DNA of 64,000 nt from an uncultured Clostridia bacterium (GTDB lineage: Bacteria > Bacillota_A > Clostridia > TANB77 > CAG-508): contig CALXSA010000001.1 of assembly GCA_944390995.1 (NCBI GenBank), positions 66,540-130,539 of the forward strand, written 5' to 3'. Position numbers and translations under genes: made by a program. The notes below the pieces were generated by a model. It was not told where the DNA came from. It saw nothing but the letters and a program-made list of their open reading frames with translations, and made no database searches. Positions 57,212 through 64,000 of this stretch are shown in pieces; within the stretch, counting starts at the first letter, position 1; every line of letters starts with the position of its first letter.

Positions 57212-58108
57212 CTATTTTAAATTTCTAATAGCCTCAATTCTGTCATCAATAGATGGGTGAGTAGAAAATAGACTTGTTTTTCTTTTTTTCTTGCCATCTG
57301 TTGCTTTAAATGGGCTTACAATATACATGTGAGCGGTTGAATTGTTTGCTGTTCTCAATTCATTTGGGTCGGCATCTAATTTCTGCAAAGCTGAAATCAT
57401 GCCATCAGGGTTTCTTGTAAGTTCCACAGCGCTAGCATCTGCTAGAAATTCTCTACGTCTCGACAATGCAAGTTGCATCAAACTTCCGAATATAGGAGCT
57501 AATATCAAACATATTAAGCCTATTACCATAAGAATAGGGTTTCCTTTTGAGTCATTATCTCTATCTCCAAAGCCCCAGAACAATGCTCTGCTAACCCAGT
57601 CTGTAAGAATTACAATAAAACCTACCATTACACTGACAACAGCTGAAAGTCTAATATCATAATTTTTTATGTGTGATAATTCGTGAGCTACAACTCCTTC
57701 TAATTCGTAATAGTCCATTTTTTCTAACAAACCTGTTGTCACACAAATTACTGAATTTTGTGGGTTTCGACCTGTGGCGAAGGCATTAGGCTGTGGGTCA
57801 TCTACAACATAAAGTCTAGGTCTATGTTCTAAACCAGATGCTACCATTAGTCCATCTAATATATTATTCAATTTATCATATTCTTCTGGTGTTGCTTCAT
57901 GTGCTTTATTTATTGACAACACAATTCGGTCACTATAGTAATATGACGCCCAAGATGTTGCAATTGAAAACACAACAGCAATTACAATTGAGACAGCGCC
58001 CAAATCAAAAGCCATACATACATAGTATACAATTAGTGTAATTACAACTAAGAAAATACATACAATTACACCAGTTTTTATTTTATTATTTCGTATATCA
58101 TCATACAT
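57212..58108 (-). CDS. htpX: HtpX-type membrane zinc protease (M48)
   Basis: A 298-residue integral membrane protease: two N-terminal helices (TGVIVCIFLVVITLIVYYVC and VSIVIAVVFSIATSWASYYY), the zinc motif VVAHELSHIKNYD with a downstream EFLADASAVELTRNP Glu ligand, and two more helices between. It degrades damaged membrane proteins. It is the second gene of lemA-htpX (gap about 50 nt), a common pairing. AAAGGATG precedes the ATG. Confidence 0.94.
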   Translation of the reverse strand: MYDDIRNNKIKTGVIVCIFLVVITLIVYYVCMAFDLGAVSIVIAVVFSIATSWASYYYSDRIVLSINKAHEATPEEYDKLNNILDGLMVASGLEHRPRLYVVDDPQPNAFATGRNPQNSVICVTTGLLEKMDYYELEGVVAHELSHIKNYDIRLSAVVSVMVGFIVILTDWVSRALFWGFGDRDNDSKGNPILMVIGLICLILAPIFGSLMQLALSRRREFLADASAVELTRNPDGMISALQKLDADPNELRTANNSTAHMYIVSPFKATDGKKKRKTSLFSTHPSIDDRIEAIRNLK

Positions 58109-58159
58109 ATTAATATCATCCTTTTACTGATTCTACACATCGGTAAGTAAAACGAAGTT

Positions 58160-58714
58160 TTACTTACCGAAATCTACTTTAACATTTTTTCTTGTTTCTT
58201 CATTATCTACTTCAAATAATTCTTCAGGTGTAAATTTAAACATTGAAGCGATTAAATTTGAAGGGAATACTTCTAGTTTAGTGTTGTATCTAGTTACAGT
58301 ATCATTGTAGAATTGTCTTGAATAAGATATTTTGTTTTCTGTGTTTGTTAATTCTGTTTGTAGTTCTAAGAAGTTTTGATTAGCTTTTAAATCTGGATAA
58401 TTCTCTGCAACTGCCATAATAGTCTTTAATGCTTCTGATAATTGATTATCTAGTTGAGACTTTTCGGCAACTGTTGTTGCATCTGACCATGAAGAACGCA
58501 AATCTGCTACTTTTGTTAATACTTCAGCTTCATGTGCCATGTATCCTTTTACAGTATCAACCAAATTTGGAATTAAATCAAATCTTCTTTGTAATTGTAC
58601 ATCAATTTGAGCCCAAGCGTTTTTAACTCTAAGACGCATTGTTACAAGTGTGTTGTACATAACGATAAGTGCTATCACTATAACAACTACTATAATAAGT
58701 ACAATCCAGCCCAT
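58160..58714 (-). CDS. lemA: LemA family protein
   Basis: A 184-residue protein with an N-terminal membrane helix (WIVLIIVVVIVIALIVMYNT) and a four-helix bundle with RLRVKNAWAQIDVQLQRRFD, LIPNLVDTVKGYM and ENYPDLKANQNFLELQTEL, the LemA signature. ATG at 58714 is 8 nt after GGAGG; the GTG at 58720 is too close. It heads the lemA-htpX operon. The role of LemA is unclear; it is often linked to htpX and envelope stress. Confidence 0.93.
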   Translation of the reverse strand: MGWIVLIIVVVIVIALIVMYNTLVTMRLRVKNAWAQIDVQLQRRFDLIPNLVDTVKGYMAHEAEVLTKVADLRSSWSDATTVAEKSQLDNQLSEALKTIMAVAENYPDLKANQNFLELQTELTNTENKISYSRQFYNDTVTRYNTKLEVFPSNLIASMFKFTPEELFEVDNEETRKNVKVDFGK

Positions 58715-59435
58715 AAACACTTCCTCCTTTATTAAAATTATATTACAATAATAACATATTCATGTTTAAAATACAATATTTATGTGAAATATATGTGACT
58801 TTAATGTTACAAGATAATGATTTTATCATTTTAATGTACTCAAAAGCAATGTATATGTATATTTGTTCAAATTTTTCGTACCTTACCCCTCGAAACCATC
58901 TAAGCACGAAATAAGTATAGCAAAAAGTGCTAGTACTAGCCATCAGCTGAACGAGAGCGACAATAAAGTTACGTAGATTATGTGCTAGGTTTCTCGAAAT
59001 CGCACTCGCCACTTCGTGGCTCGTTTGGTCGCTGCGCGGTACTTCAAAATGTCTCAAAATATACATATACCTTGCTTTCTGTAATATATTTTTTATAAAA
59101 CCATTAATTTGAAAGAAATAGCTTTCATAACTACGTGTGCCTTTGGAGCACCGAAACATAGTCATGGGGGTTATCCTGAAACACAATTTTTAAATAAATT
59201 TCAAAAAACTACTTGCCAAATGAATGCTGATAGTATAAAATAAACTTGCACTTAGAGCAAAACAAAAGAGTACTAAGGTACTAAAAATAAAAGTGTATGA
59301 AGTTCTTTGAAACTAAAAAGATTAAATAAGCTTAGTACTTTTTAGTTTTGAAGTTAAGTGAGATGTTGCTTTTTAACACAAGAGTGCATAAAGAACAACA
59401 AAACCAAACCAAAAGAAAAAAGGAGAAAATGAGAA
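58715..59435. other. 721-nt gene-free region upstream of the microsatellite
   Basis: It contains inverted and GC-richer words at 58890-59170 (AGCACGAAATAAGTATAG, CACTTCGTGGCTCGTTTGG, ACCGAAACATAGTCATG) that look like decayed repeat sequence, and an AT-rich stretch from 59170 with TTGCCA and TATAAA near 59214-59240. A 147-codon reverse frame covering 58743-59186 lacks a start site and reads as repeat. I find no supported gene. Confidence 0.5.
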
Positions 59436-59540
<105 letters not shown>

Positions 59541-59696
59541 AGAAAATGAATATAAATGGGAAAAAAGGGTAGACTGTATATAAAAATATATGGTCTGCCT
59601 TTTAAACATTTATAAAAGCAACAAAAAACGCTTGCAAAAATAATTGCGTTGTGATAGTATAGGCATGAAAAGAATTCAAAGGAGGAGATAAGCAGT

Positions 59697-59804
59697 ATGG
59701 GAGTAAAGCAAACTGTATTAAGGCAAAGAACTTCAGCACAAATAAAAGTAAAACAAACCCAGGAAAAAATAAATAAGGAAAGGAGTGAAAAAATATGTAT
59801 ATAA
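59697..59804 (+). CDS. Small ORF overlapping the DGR target start
   Basis: A 35-residue basic frame (MGVKQTVLRQRTSAQIKVKQ and following) with GGAGGAG 9 nt before its ATG. Its stop overlaps the DGR target start at 59795 by 10 nt, a layout typical of translational coupling. The sequence has no known family; it may be a leader peptide. Confidence 0.5.
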   Translation: MGVKQTVLRQRTSAQIKVKQTQEKINKERSEKICI

Positions 59805-60958
59805 AGAGTAAGAATAATAAAGATATGTGGATAAAACGTGAAAATAAAAATGAGCGAGGTATTACACTTTTGGCGCTAATAATCACAGTGGTGATAATGA
59901 TAATCTTAGCAGCTGTCACATTAAACGTAACTTTGGGTGATGGAGGTATTATTGACCAGGCTAAAACAGCAGCTGAGGCTACAGTGAATTCAGCCCAGTC
60001 TGAGCAGGAGCAGCTAGACAGTCTTGAGCAGGAGCTTGCAAATCTTTTAGCTGAACCAGAGGGACCAGCACAAGTTGAAGGAGTAACTATTCCAGATGGT
60101 TTCTATTATGTAGGTGGTACAAAAGCAGAGGGAATAGTAATATCAGATAGTCCAGAGGATGAAAATAAAGGTACAGGTCATGAAGTAGCACAAAACATGC
60201 AAGGTAATCAGTTTGTGTGGATACCAGTTGAAGACGATAGCGCTTTTCAAAGATATTTAGGATATTATGACGGAGAATTAGATACAGAGAATCCACTGAC
60301 AGAATATAGTGAGCCATTTGCAAATGGATATGCAAGCGAGCAAAGTGAGTATGATGCAATGGTAGCTAATGTGCTTGCAAATAATGGATTTTATGTAGGA
60401 AGATATGAGGCAGGAACAACAAATTCAGCAAGAAGTAGTAGTTCGGGTATAACGGATGAGGTTTTAGTCCAGCAAGGAAAGTATGTGTATAATTATGTTG
60501 GATGGAGTAATAGTAATGACATGACAGTTGAAACAGGAGGAGCAGTAGAGTTATCAAAGAATTTTGCGAGTCAAAAAGGATATAGTTCTGTAACAAGTTC
60601 ATTAATATATGGAGTGCAATGGGATGCAATAATGAATTTCATAGACCCAGCGTATGCAACAGGAAGTTGTGCAGAAAATTCGTTTGTAAGAGATTCAAGC
60701 GGAAAAGGTTGGTATAGTCAAAGTAGTCCTACAACAACAGGTTCAAATGCCAATTATGCAGTAAAGAATATATATGACCTTGGAGGTAATGTATATGAGT
60801 GGACAATGGAAGCGAACGACCCCGGCGGCCGTGTCCGTAGAGGAGGCTATTCTTACAATTCTGGTCTTGAGTCTCCGGCTTCCTATCGTAACTACCACGG
60901 CCGTCCTTCTCTCAGCAGCGGTAGCTGCGGGTTTCGCCTCGTGCTTTATCTAAAGTAG
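59795..60958 (+). CDS. Prepilin-like diversity-generating-retroelement (DGR) target protein with FGE/C-type-lectin domain
   Basis: A 387-residue protein. The N-terminus carries a type IV prepilin-like class III signal (ENKNERG, then ITLLALIITVVIMIILAA) and a helical stalk (AEATVNSAQSEQEQLDSLEQ). From about residue 95 there is an FGE-type C-lectin fold (GVTIPDGFYYVGG, GNQFVWIPVEDD, NGFYVGRYEAGT, KNIYDLGGNVYEWTME) ending in CGFRLVLYLK. The last ~47 codons switch abruptly from AT-rich to GC-rich, with the residue pattern of a DGR variable region. DGR targets use this fold to display hypervariable ligand-binding sites. No reverse transcriptase or template repeat is in the window, so they would act in trans. 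RBS AGGAG lies 9 nt upstream of the ATG. Confidence 0.85.
   Translation: MYIKSKNNKDMWIKRENKNERGITLLALIITVVIMIILAAVTLNVTLGDGGIIDQAKTAAEATVNSAQSEQEQLDSLEQELANLLAEPEGPAQVEGVTIPDGFYYVGGTKAEGIVISDSPEDENKGTGHEVAQNMQGNQFVWIPVEDDSAFQRYLGYYDGELDTENPLTEYSEPFANGYASEQSEYDAMVANVLANNGFYVGRYEAGTTNSARSSSSGITDEVLVQQGKYVYNYVGWSNSNDMTVETGGAVELSKNFASQKGYSSVTSSLIYGVQWDAIMNFIDPAYATGSCAENSFVRDSSGKGWYSQSSPTTTGSNANYAVKNIYDLGGNVYEWTMEANDPGGRVRRGGYSYNSGLESPASYRNYHGRPSLSSGSCGFRLVLYLK
60814..60955 (+). other. Putative DGR variable region (VR) with 3' IMH-like end
   Basis: The local GC content is far above the flanking gene, and the preferred codons change (GGC, CGT, CTC, CCG). Codons at Tyr, Ser, His, Gly, Cys and Leu sites (TAT, TCT, TAC, CAC, GGC, AGC, TGC, CTC) are each reachable from AAC or AAT by A-only substitution. 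The invariant end GGGTTTCGCCTCGTGC resembles an initiation-of-mutagenic-homing block. The left boundary is approximate. Confidence 0.7.
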
Positions 60959-61098
60959 GTCTGTAAGCTGATAGAAAAAGTAGATAATTTAATATAGTAA
61001 ATGAGTATGAAAAAGTAGTGTACTTTAGCATACGACTAGCGAAACGAAGTTACGCTAGGGTGGAAAATTTTGGACGTAATGTAGAATAAGAAATATAA

Positions 61099-61159
61099 AA
61101 AACACCTTCTTATAGTAAAATTTAATTCAAGAAAAATATTTTACTAAAGAAGGTGTTTT
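61099..61159. repeat. Imperfect 22-bp inverted repeat downstream of the DGR target
   Basis: The left arm 61099-61121 (AACACCTTCTTATAGTAAAA) and right arm 61138-61159 differ by one base. It could be the DGR-target terminator or an insertion-sequence end, since a short frame starts right after it. The stretch 60959-61098 shows only a small hairpin-like block (CTAGCG...CGCTAG at about 61025-61060). Confidence 0.6.
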
Positions 61160-61160
61160 C

Positions 61161-61250
61161 ATGTATTTTAATACACAAGAAGATATTATCACAAAACTAG
61201 CAAAAAGTTTAATTTCAAGAGAAAAAGCGTTACAGGATAATGCTTGTTAA
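61161..61250 (+). CDS. Tiny ORF, possible transposase remnant
   Basis: A 29-residue frame (MYFNTQEDIITKLAKSLISR and following) begins 2 nt after the inverted repeat and has no good ribosome site. The layout of terminal repeat plus N-terminal fragment recalls the left end of a decayed insertion sequence, but no family is recognised. Confidence 0.25.
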   Translation: MYFNTQEDIITKLAKSLISREKALQDNAC

Positions 61251-61318
61251 AAAAGTTGTAATTTTTTTTGTACAAGTTGCATATAATATAAATATAGCAG
61301 AAAATGGGTGTTCTACGT

Positions 61319-61381
61319 GGGTAAAAGAAAAAAGCAATTATAGGAGATGCCGTGTAACGAGCCTCGCGTCTGGGTTTACCC
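61319..61381 (+). promoter_or_regulatory. Structured 5' leader of the SleB-like gene
   Basis: GGGTAAA (61319-61325) pairs with TTTACCC (61375-61381), enclosing GC-rich conserved-looking words (GAGATGCCGTGTAACGAGCC, TCGCGTCTGG). A TATAAT box at about 61282 lies upstream and the gene start 70 nt downstream. This is a candidate cis-regulatory RNA; it does not match a riboswitch consensus I can recall (c-di-AMP and c-di-GMP classes were considered). Confidence 0.4.
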
Positions 61382-61451
61382 AAAATTTGACAGAACATAG
61401 AATATATGGTATAATTACTTTGTTGCTTTTAAAGGAGGGAACAAATATCAA

Positions 61452-62459
61452 ATGAAAAAGGATGATAAAGCGTCTATATCGCTGAAAAAGATAGTATGTA
61501 TTAGCATTATACTAATTTTTCTACTAAGTGCTTGCGTAATGGCAGGTAATGTTCAGGTAAGAAATGTTAAAATAGTATTATCTAGTGGATACGAAATGGA
61601 CATTTTAACAACTAAAACGAGTATCAAAGATATTTTAGAGGAAAATCACATTGTCTTATTGGAAGACGAAAAAGTAACACCAGATTTAAGTGAGGAAATA
61701 TCAGATAATAATACTATTGTTATTTCAAATGAAAATGAGAATGTTGAAGTATCTGAAGTTGTTGAGAAGTCAACAGATGTTACTACAGAAGATGTTTTAA
61801 ACAACTATTCAAAAATAGTAGAGAAAATAGTTGTTGAAAAAGAGACAATACCTTATGAGACAGTAACTAAAGATGTTACAACAGGTAGTGGTAAAAAACA
61901 AGACAAAGTTGTTCAAAAAGGTGTTAATGGAATCAGAGAAGTAACATATAAAGTAAAATATCAAAATGGTGAGGAAATTGAAAAAACTAAAATTTCTTCA
62001 AAAGTAATCAAAAAACCTGTTGATAAAATTATAGAAGTAAGAACAAAACAAGTTGTTACAACAAGAAGCAATGTTTCTAGAACAACATATAATGGCGGAA
62101 AATGGTCATATTCATCTAGTGAAATAGATTTACTTTGTGCTATTACTGCACAAGAATGTAGCTCAAGCTATACTGGAGCACTTGCAGTTATAACAACAGC
62201 ATGTAACAGAACACAAAGTAGTAGCTGGAAGAAATATGGTTCTGACCCATTAAGTCAGTACAAAGCGCCAAGCCAATTCTGTTATTCGATTGACAACCAT
62301 TGGCAAAAGAGATTGAATGGAAACTATCCATCATATGTTAAACAAGCAGTACTTGATGCATTAAACGGAAAGAGAAACCATAGTTATCTTTCATTTAGAG
62401 CTGCTGGAAGTCACTCAGGTGAAATTATAGGTGGAAACGTATACTTCAATTCATTATAG
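61452..62459 (+). CDS. Lipoprotein with DUF348, G5 and SleB-like cell-wall hydrolase domains
   Basis: A 335-residue exported protein. The N-terminal signal ends in a lipobox-like LLSAC (Cys 28). About residues 35-85 form a DUF348 (YabE-type) module, 118-195 a G5 domain (EKIVVEKETIPYETVTKDVT, then KKQDKVVQKGVNGIREVTYK), and 220-335 a SleB-like Hydrolase_2 domain with the catalytic Glu in LLCAITAQECSSSYTGALAV and VYFNSL at the end. These muralytic proteins act in growth or spore resuscitation. AAAGGAGGG lies before the ATG. A structured leader precedes it. Confidence 0.87.
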   Translation: MKKDDKASISLKKIVCISIILIFLLSACVMAGNVQVRNVKIVLSSGYEMDILTTKTSIKDILEENHIVLLEDEKVTPDLSEEISDNNTIVISNENENVEVSEVVEKSTDVTTEDVLNNYSKIVEKIVVEKETIPYETVTKDVTTGSGKKQDKVVQKGVNGIREVTYKVKYQNGEEIEKTKISSKVIKKPVDKIIEVRTKQVVTTRSNVSRTTYNGGKWSYSSSEIDLLCAITAQECSSSYTGALAVITTACNRTQSSSWKKYGSDPLSQYKAPSQFCYSIDNHWQKRLNGNYPSYVKQAVLDALNGKRNHSYLSFRAAGSHSGEIIGGNVYFNSL

Positions 62460-62671
62460 TATATGTTGCAAATTGAAAAATGAACATACTTTTAGAAATA
62501 TAAGTATTGTTAGAAAAATTAATAATAAAAGCAATAAAGAGGAAGGAGATGGGTTAGCCTGTCTCCTTTAAATTTTATTGCATAGGAAATTTTTAGGGCA
62601 ACAAGATTAAGTTTTATTTAAAAAGGTAGAGAAAAACTAAATACATGGTTTGGAAAGGAATGTGGAGAAAA

Positions 62672-63439
62672 ATGAAATTGGTATCGTGGAATGTAAATGG
62701 ACTAAGGGCTGTAATAGGAAAGGGCTTTAGCGAGTTTTTCAAAGAGATTGATGCAGATGTTTTTTGCTTGCAAGAAACAAAGATGCAGGAGGAGCAAATA
62801 GACGATAATATAAAAAATATTTTTAGTGATTATAACGGTTACTGGAATAGTGCCGAGAAGAAAGGTTATTCTGGAACTGCGGTTTTTTCTAAGATTAAGC
62901 CTTTAAATGTAAGTTATGGCATTGGAATAGAAGAACACGACAAAGAAGGCAGAGTAATTACTCTTGAGTATGAAAAATTTTATTTAGTTAATTGCTATAC
63001 GCCTAATTCAAAGAGAGAATTAGAAAGACTTGATTATAGAATGGTTTGGGAGGACGAGTTTAGAAAATATCTGTTAAAATTGAACGAGACCAAACCGGTT
63101 ATAATATGTGGAGACTTAAATGTGGCACATGAAGAAATAGATTTGAAAAACCCAAAAACAAATAGAAGAAATGCTGGTTTCACAGATGAGGAAAGGGGCA
63201 AAATGACGGAGCTTTTAAACTCTGGTTTTACAGATACTTTTAGATATTTATATCCAGATAAAGAGGGAGTATATTCTTGGTGGTCATATATGTTTAAGGC
63301 AAGAGAGAAAAACGCTGGCTGGAGAATTGACTATTTTATAGTTTCAAACTCAATTCAGGATAAAATAAAGGAGAGCTACATATATTCAGATGTGATGGGA
63401 AGTGACCACTGTCCTGTAGGACTTGATATAACGATTTAG
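62672..63439 (+). CDS. exoA: Exonuclease III (AP endonuclease)
   Basis: A 255-residue ExoA/Xth protein repairing abasic sites. Motifs in order: [23 protein letters not shown] (metal Glu), [36 protein letters not shown] (catalytic Asp/Asn), GWRIDYF and [13 protein letters not shown] (catalytic Asp-His). The ATG at 62672 has GGAG 5 nt upstream; the earlier ATG at 62645 would add nine residues not seen in the family. Confidence 0.96.
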   Translation: MKLVSWNVNGLRAVIGKGFSEFFKEIDADVFCLQETKMQEEQIDDNIKNIFSDYNGYWNSAEKKGYSGTAVFSKIKPLNVSYGIGIEEHDKEGRVITLEYEKFYLVNCYTPNSKRELERLDYRMVWEDEFRKYLLKLNETKPVIICGDLNVAHEEIDLKNPKTNRRNAGFTDEERGKMTELLNSGFTDTFRYLYPDKEGVYSWWSYMFKAREKNAGWRIDYFIVSNSIQDKIKESYIYSDVMGSDHCPVGLDITI

Positions 63440-63451
63440 GTATAAGTTAAA

Positions 63452-63515
63452 GGCTACAATTGCCGTCCCATTTGAGATATTCCCCTTGCAGTCAAAAGCT
63501 CAAATTGACACGAGT
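63452..63515. repeat. Noncoding repeat, copy 2 of the family at 15232
   Basis: It carries GGCTACAATTGCC, TTTGAGAT, CTTGCAGTC and GCTCAAATT in the same order and spacing as 15232-15306, directly after a + strand stop codon in both cases. Confidence 0.55.
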
Positions 63516-63550
63516 AACCTTGCTAATATGATAATTTAATAAGAACAATA

Positions 63551-63612
63551 TTTAAGCAGGTGGCTTTTGTATATAATTATTTACTAATTATATGCAAAAA
63601 CCACCTGCTTAA
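63551..63612. terminator. Long-stem terminator between convergent genes
   Basis: Nearly perfect arms (TTTAAGCAGGTGG and CCACCTGCTTAAG at the base, TATATAATTA and TAATTATATG near the loop) between exoA and the reverse-strand gene at 63623. Confidence 0.85.
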
Positions 63613-63622
63613 GCCGATAACA

Positions 63623-64000
63623 TTAAACAATATTATCATTTCCATATACCCCCGAATTTTTAAAAGTATGTAGTAAGTCATTATGCAACATTTCAATCTT
63701 ACTATCTAAAGTATCAGATGCATCGTCAATTCTATAGTCCATTCTAGCAATCAACATCTTTGTAGACTCATCAATTTTATTGTTAAGAGAAGCTTCAACT
63801 TCATCGATACGCTTGTTAAGAGAGTCGCTTAGCTCTTGAGTTTTAATGTCAATCTTATTGTCAAGAGTTGTATAGAAGTTATCAATTTTATTATTAAGAG
63901 AAACTTCAACCTCATCGATACGCTTATTAAGAGAAACTTCAACCTCATCGATACGCTTATTAAGAGAAACTTCAACCTCATCGATACGCTTATTAAGAGA
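63623..64000 (-). CDS. Coiled-coil protein with 11-residue tandem repeats (partial, N-terminus off window)
   Basis: The C-terminal 125 codons of a reverse-strand gene. It consists of 11-residue (hendecad) repeats SLNKRIDEVEV, three of them perfect at the DNA level, then degenerate forms (SLNNKIDNFYT, SLNKRIDEVEA, SLNNKIDEST). A less repetitive helical end follows (MLIARMDYRIDDASDTLDSK, then KIEMLHNDLLH). The 11-mer with hydrophobic Leu, Ile and Val spacing predicts a long right-handed or mixed coiled coil. Similar proteins are annotated as hypothetical or phage tail-fibre-like. The stop is at 63623-63625. Confidence 0.8.
   Translation of the reverse strand, partial: SLNKRIDEVEVSLNKRIDEVEVSLNKRIDEVEVSLNNKIDNFYTTLDNKIDIKTQELSDSLNKRIDEVEASLNNKIDESTKMLIARMDYRIDDASDTLDSKIEMLHNDLLHTFKNSGVYGNDNIV
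63891..64000 (-). repeat. 33-bp tandem repeat array
   Basis: Exact 33-bp units at 63891-63923, 63924-63956 and 63957-63989, continuing past the window edge. Perfect identity suggests recent expansion, and unit number may vary between strains. Confidence 0.9.

Noticed and set aside
58743..59186. 147-codon reverse frame
   Set aside because: No ribosome site, unusual composition, and it overlaps GC-rich decayed repeat sequence; no recognisable domain.
59795..60958. Functional formylglycine-generating enzyme
   Set aside because: The prepilin-like N-terminus and the GC-rich variable end fit a DGR display protein, and the paired active-site Cys layout of FGE is not evident.
61099..61250. Intact insertion sequence
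   Set aside because: Only an inverted repeat and a 29-codon frame are present; no transposase domain can be recognised.
61240..61455. 71-codon frame before the SleB-like gene
   Set aside because: It runs through the structured leader and overlaps the real start; no ribosome site.

Overview
The window comes from a low-GC, AT-rich Firmicute of the class Clostridia, most like the uncultured gut lineages. The evidence is strong Gram-positive ribosome binding sites, a sporulation phosphatase (SpoIIE), spore-coat CotF-like proteins, Spo0A-like regulators, MecA, the mreBCD-PBP2-minC elongation/division cluster, and very large SdrD-B/DUF11 surface proteins held by C-terminal membrane helices instead of sortase signals. 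I cannot name the species.

Layout. 1-8.9 kb is accessory: two divergent peptidoglycan-lysin genes, a membrane-anchored FGE/C-type-lectin-like protein coupled to a Spo0A-like response regulator, a compositionally foreign secreted protein between inverted repeats, a lone Spo0A effector domain, a holin, a broken HTH gene and a split sigma-factor pair. 9-25 kb is core: prfA, a ZIP transporter, a GT39-like glycosyltransferase, pcrA, two spore-coat proteins, an M23 peptidase, mecA, radC, mreBCD, mrdA and minC. 26-47.7 kb holds two paralogous two-gene cassettes of giant surface proteins (about 1,650-1,840 residues each). 48-58.7 kb holds an AAA/PD-(D/E)XK protein, spoIIE, a WG-repeat protein, acpS, tatD and lemA-htpX. 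58.7-64 kb holds noncoding repeats, an (AC)22 microsatellite, a prepilin-like diversity-generating-retroelement (DGR) target gene with a GC-rich variable region, a SleB-like hydrolase, exoA and a partial coiled-coil gene.

Most striking observation. Three conserved genes (ZIP, GT39 and radC) are each interrupted by single-base +1 shifts, four in all. In every case the zero-frame codon at the break is CGG, and skipping its C restores a conserved Gly codon (GGN). My by-eye census of roughly 18,300 codons in the other native genes found no other in-frame CGG. The only exceptions are two CGG codons in the foreign-looking gene at 5.15 kb. This suggests that CGG is an unassigned or hungry codon that triggers +1 frameshifting, or is read as a CGGN quadruplet. 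Sequencing error or gene decay must be excluded first.

How the genes fit together: the mre-mrdA-minC block, the hydrolases and PcrA/RF1 are housekeeping. The giant adhesins, the pilin-like DGR target and the FGE-like protein form a variable cell surface. Several families of palindromic repeats sit between operons, especially at convergent gene ends, where they probably act as terminators. One large repeat pair lies in inverted orientation around the second adhesin cassette.
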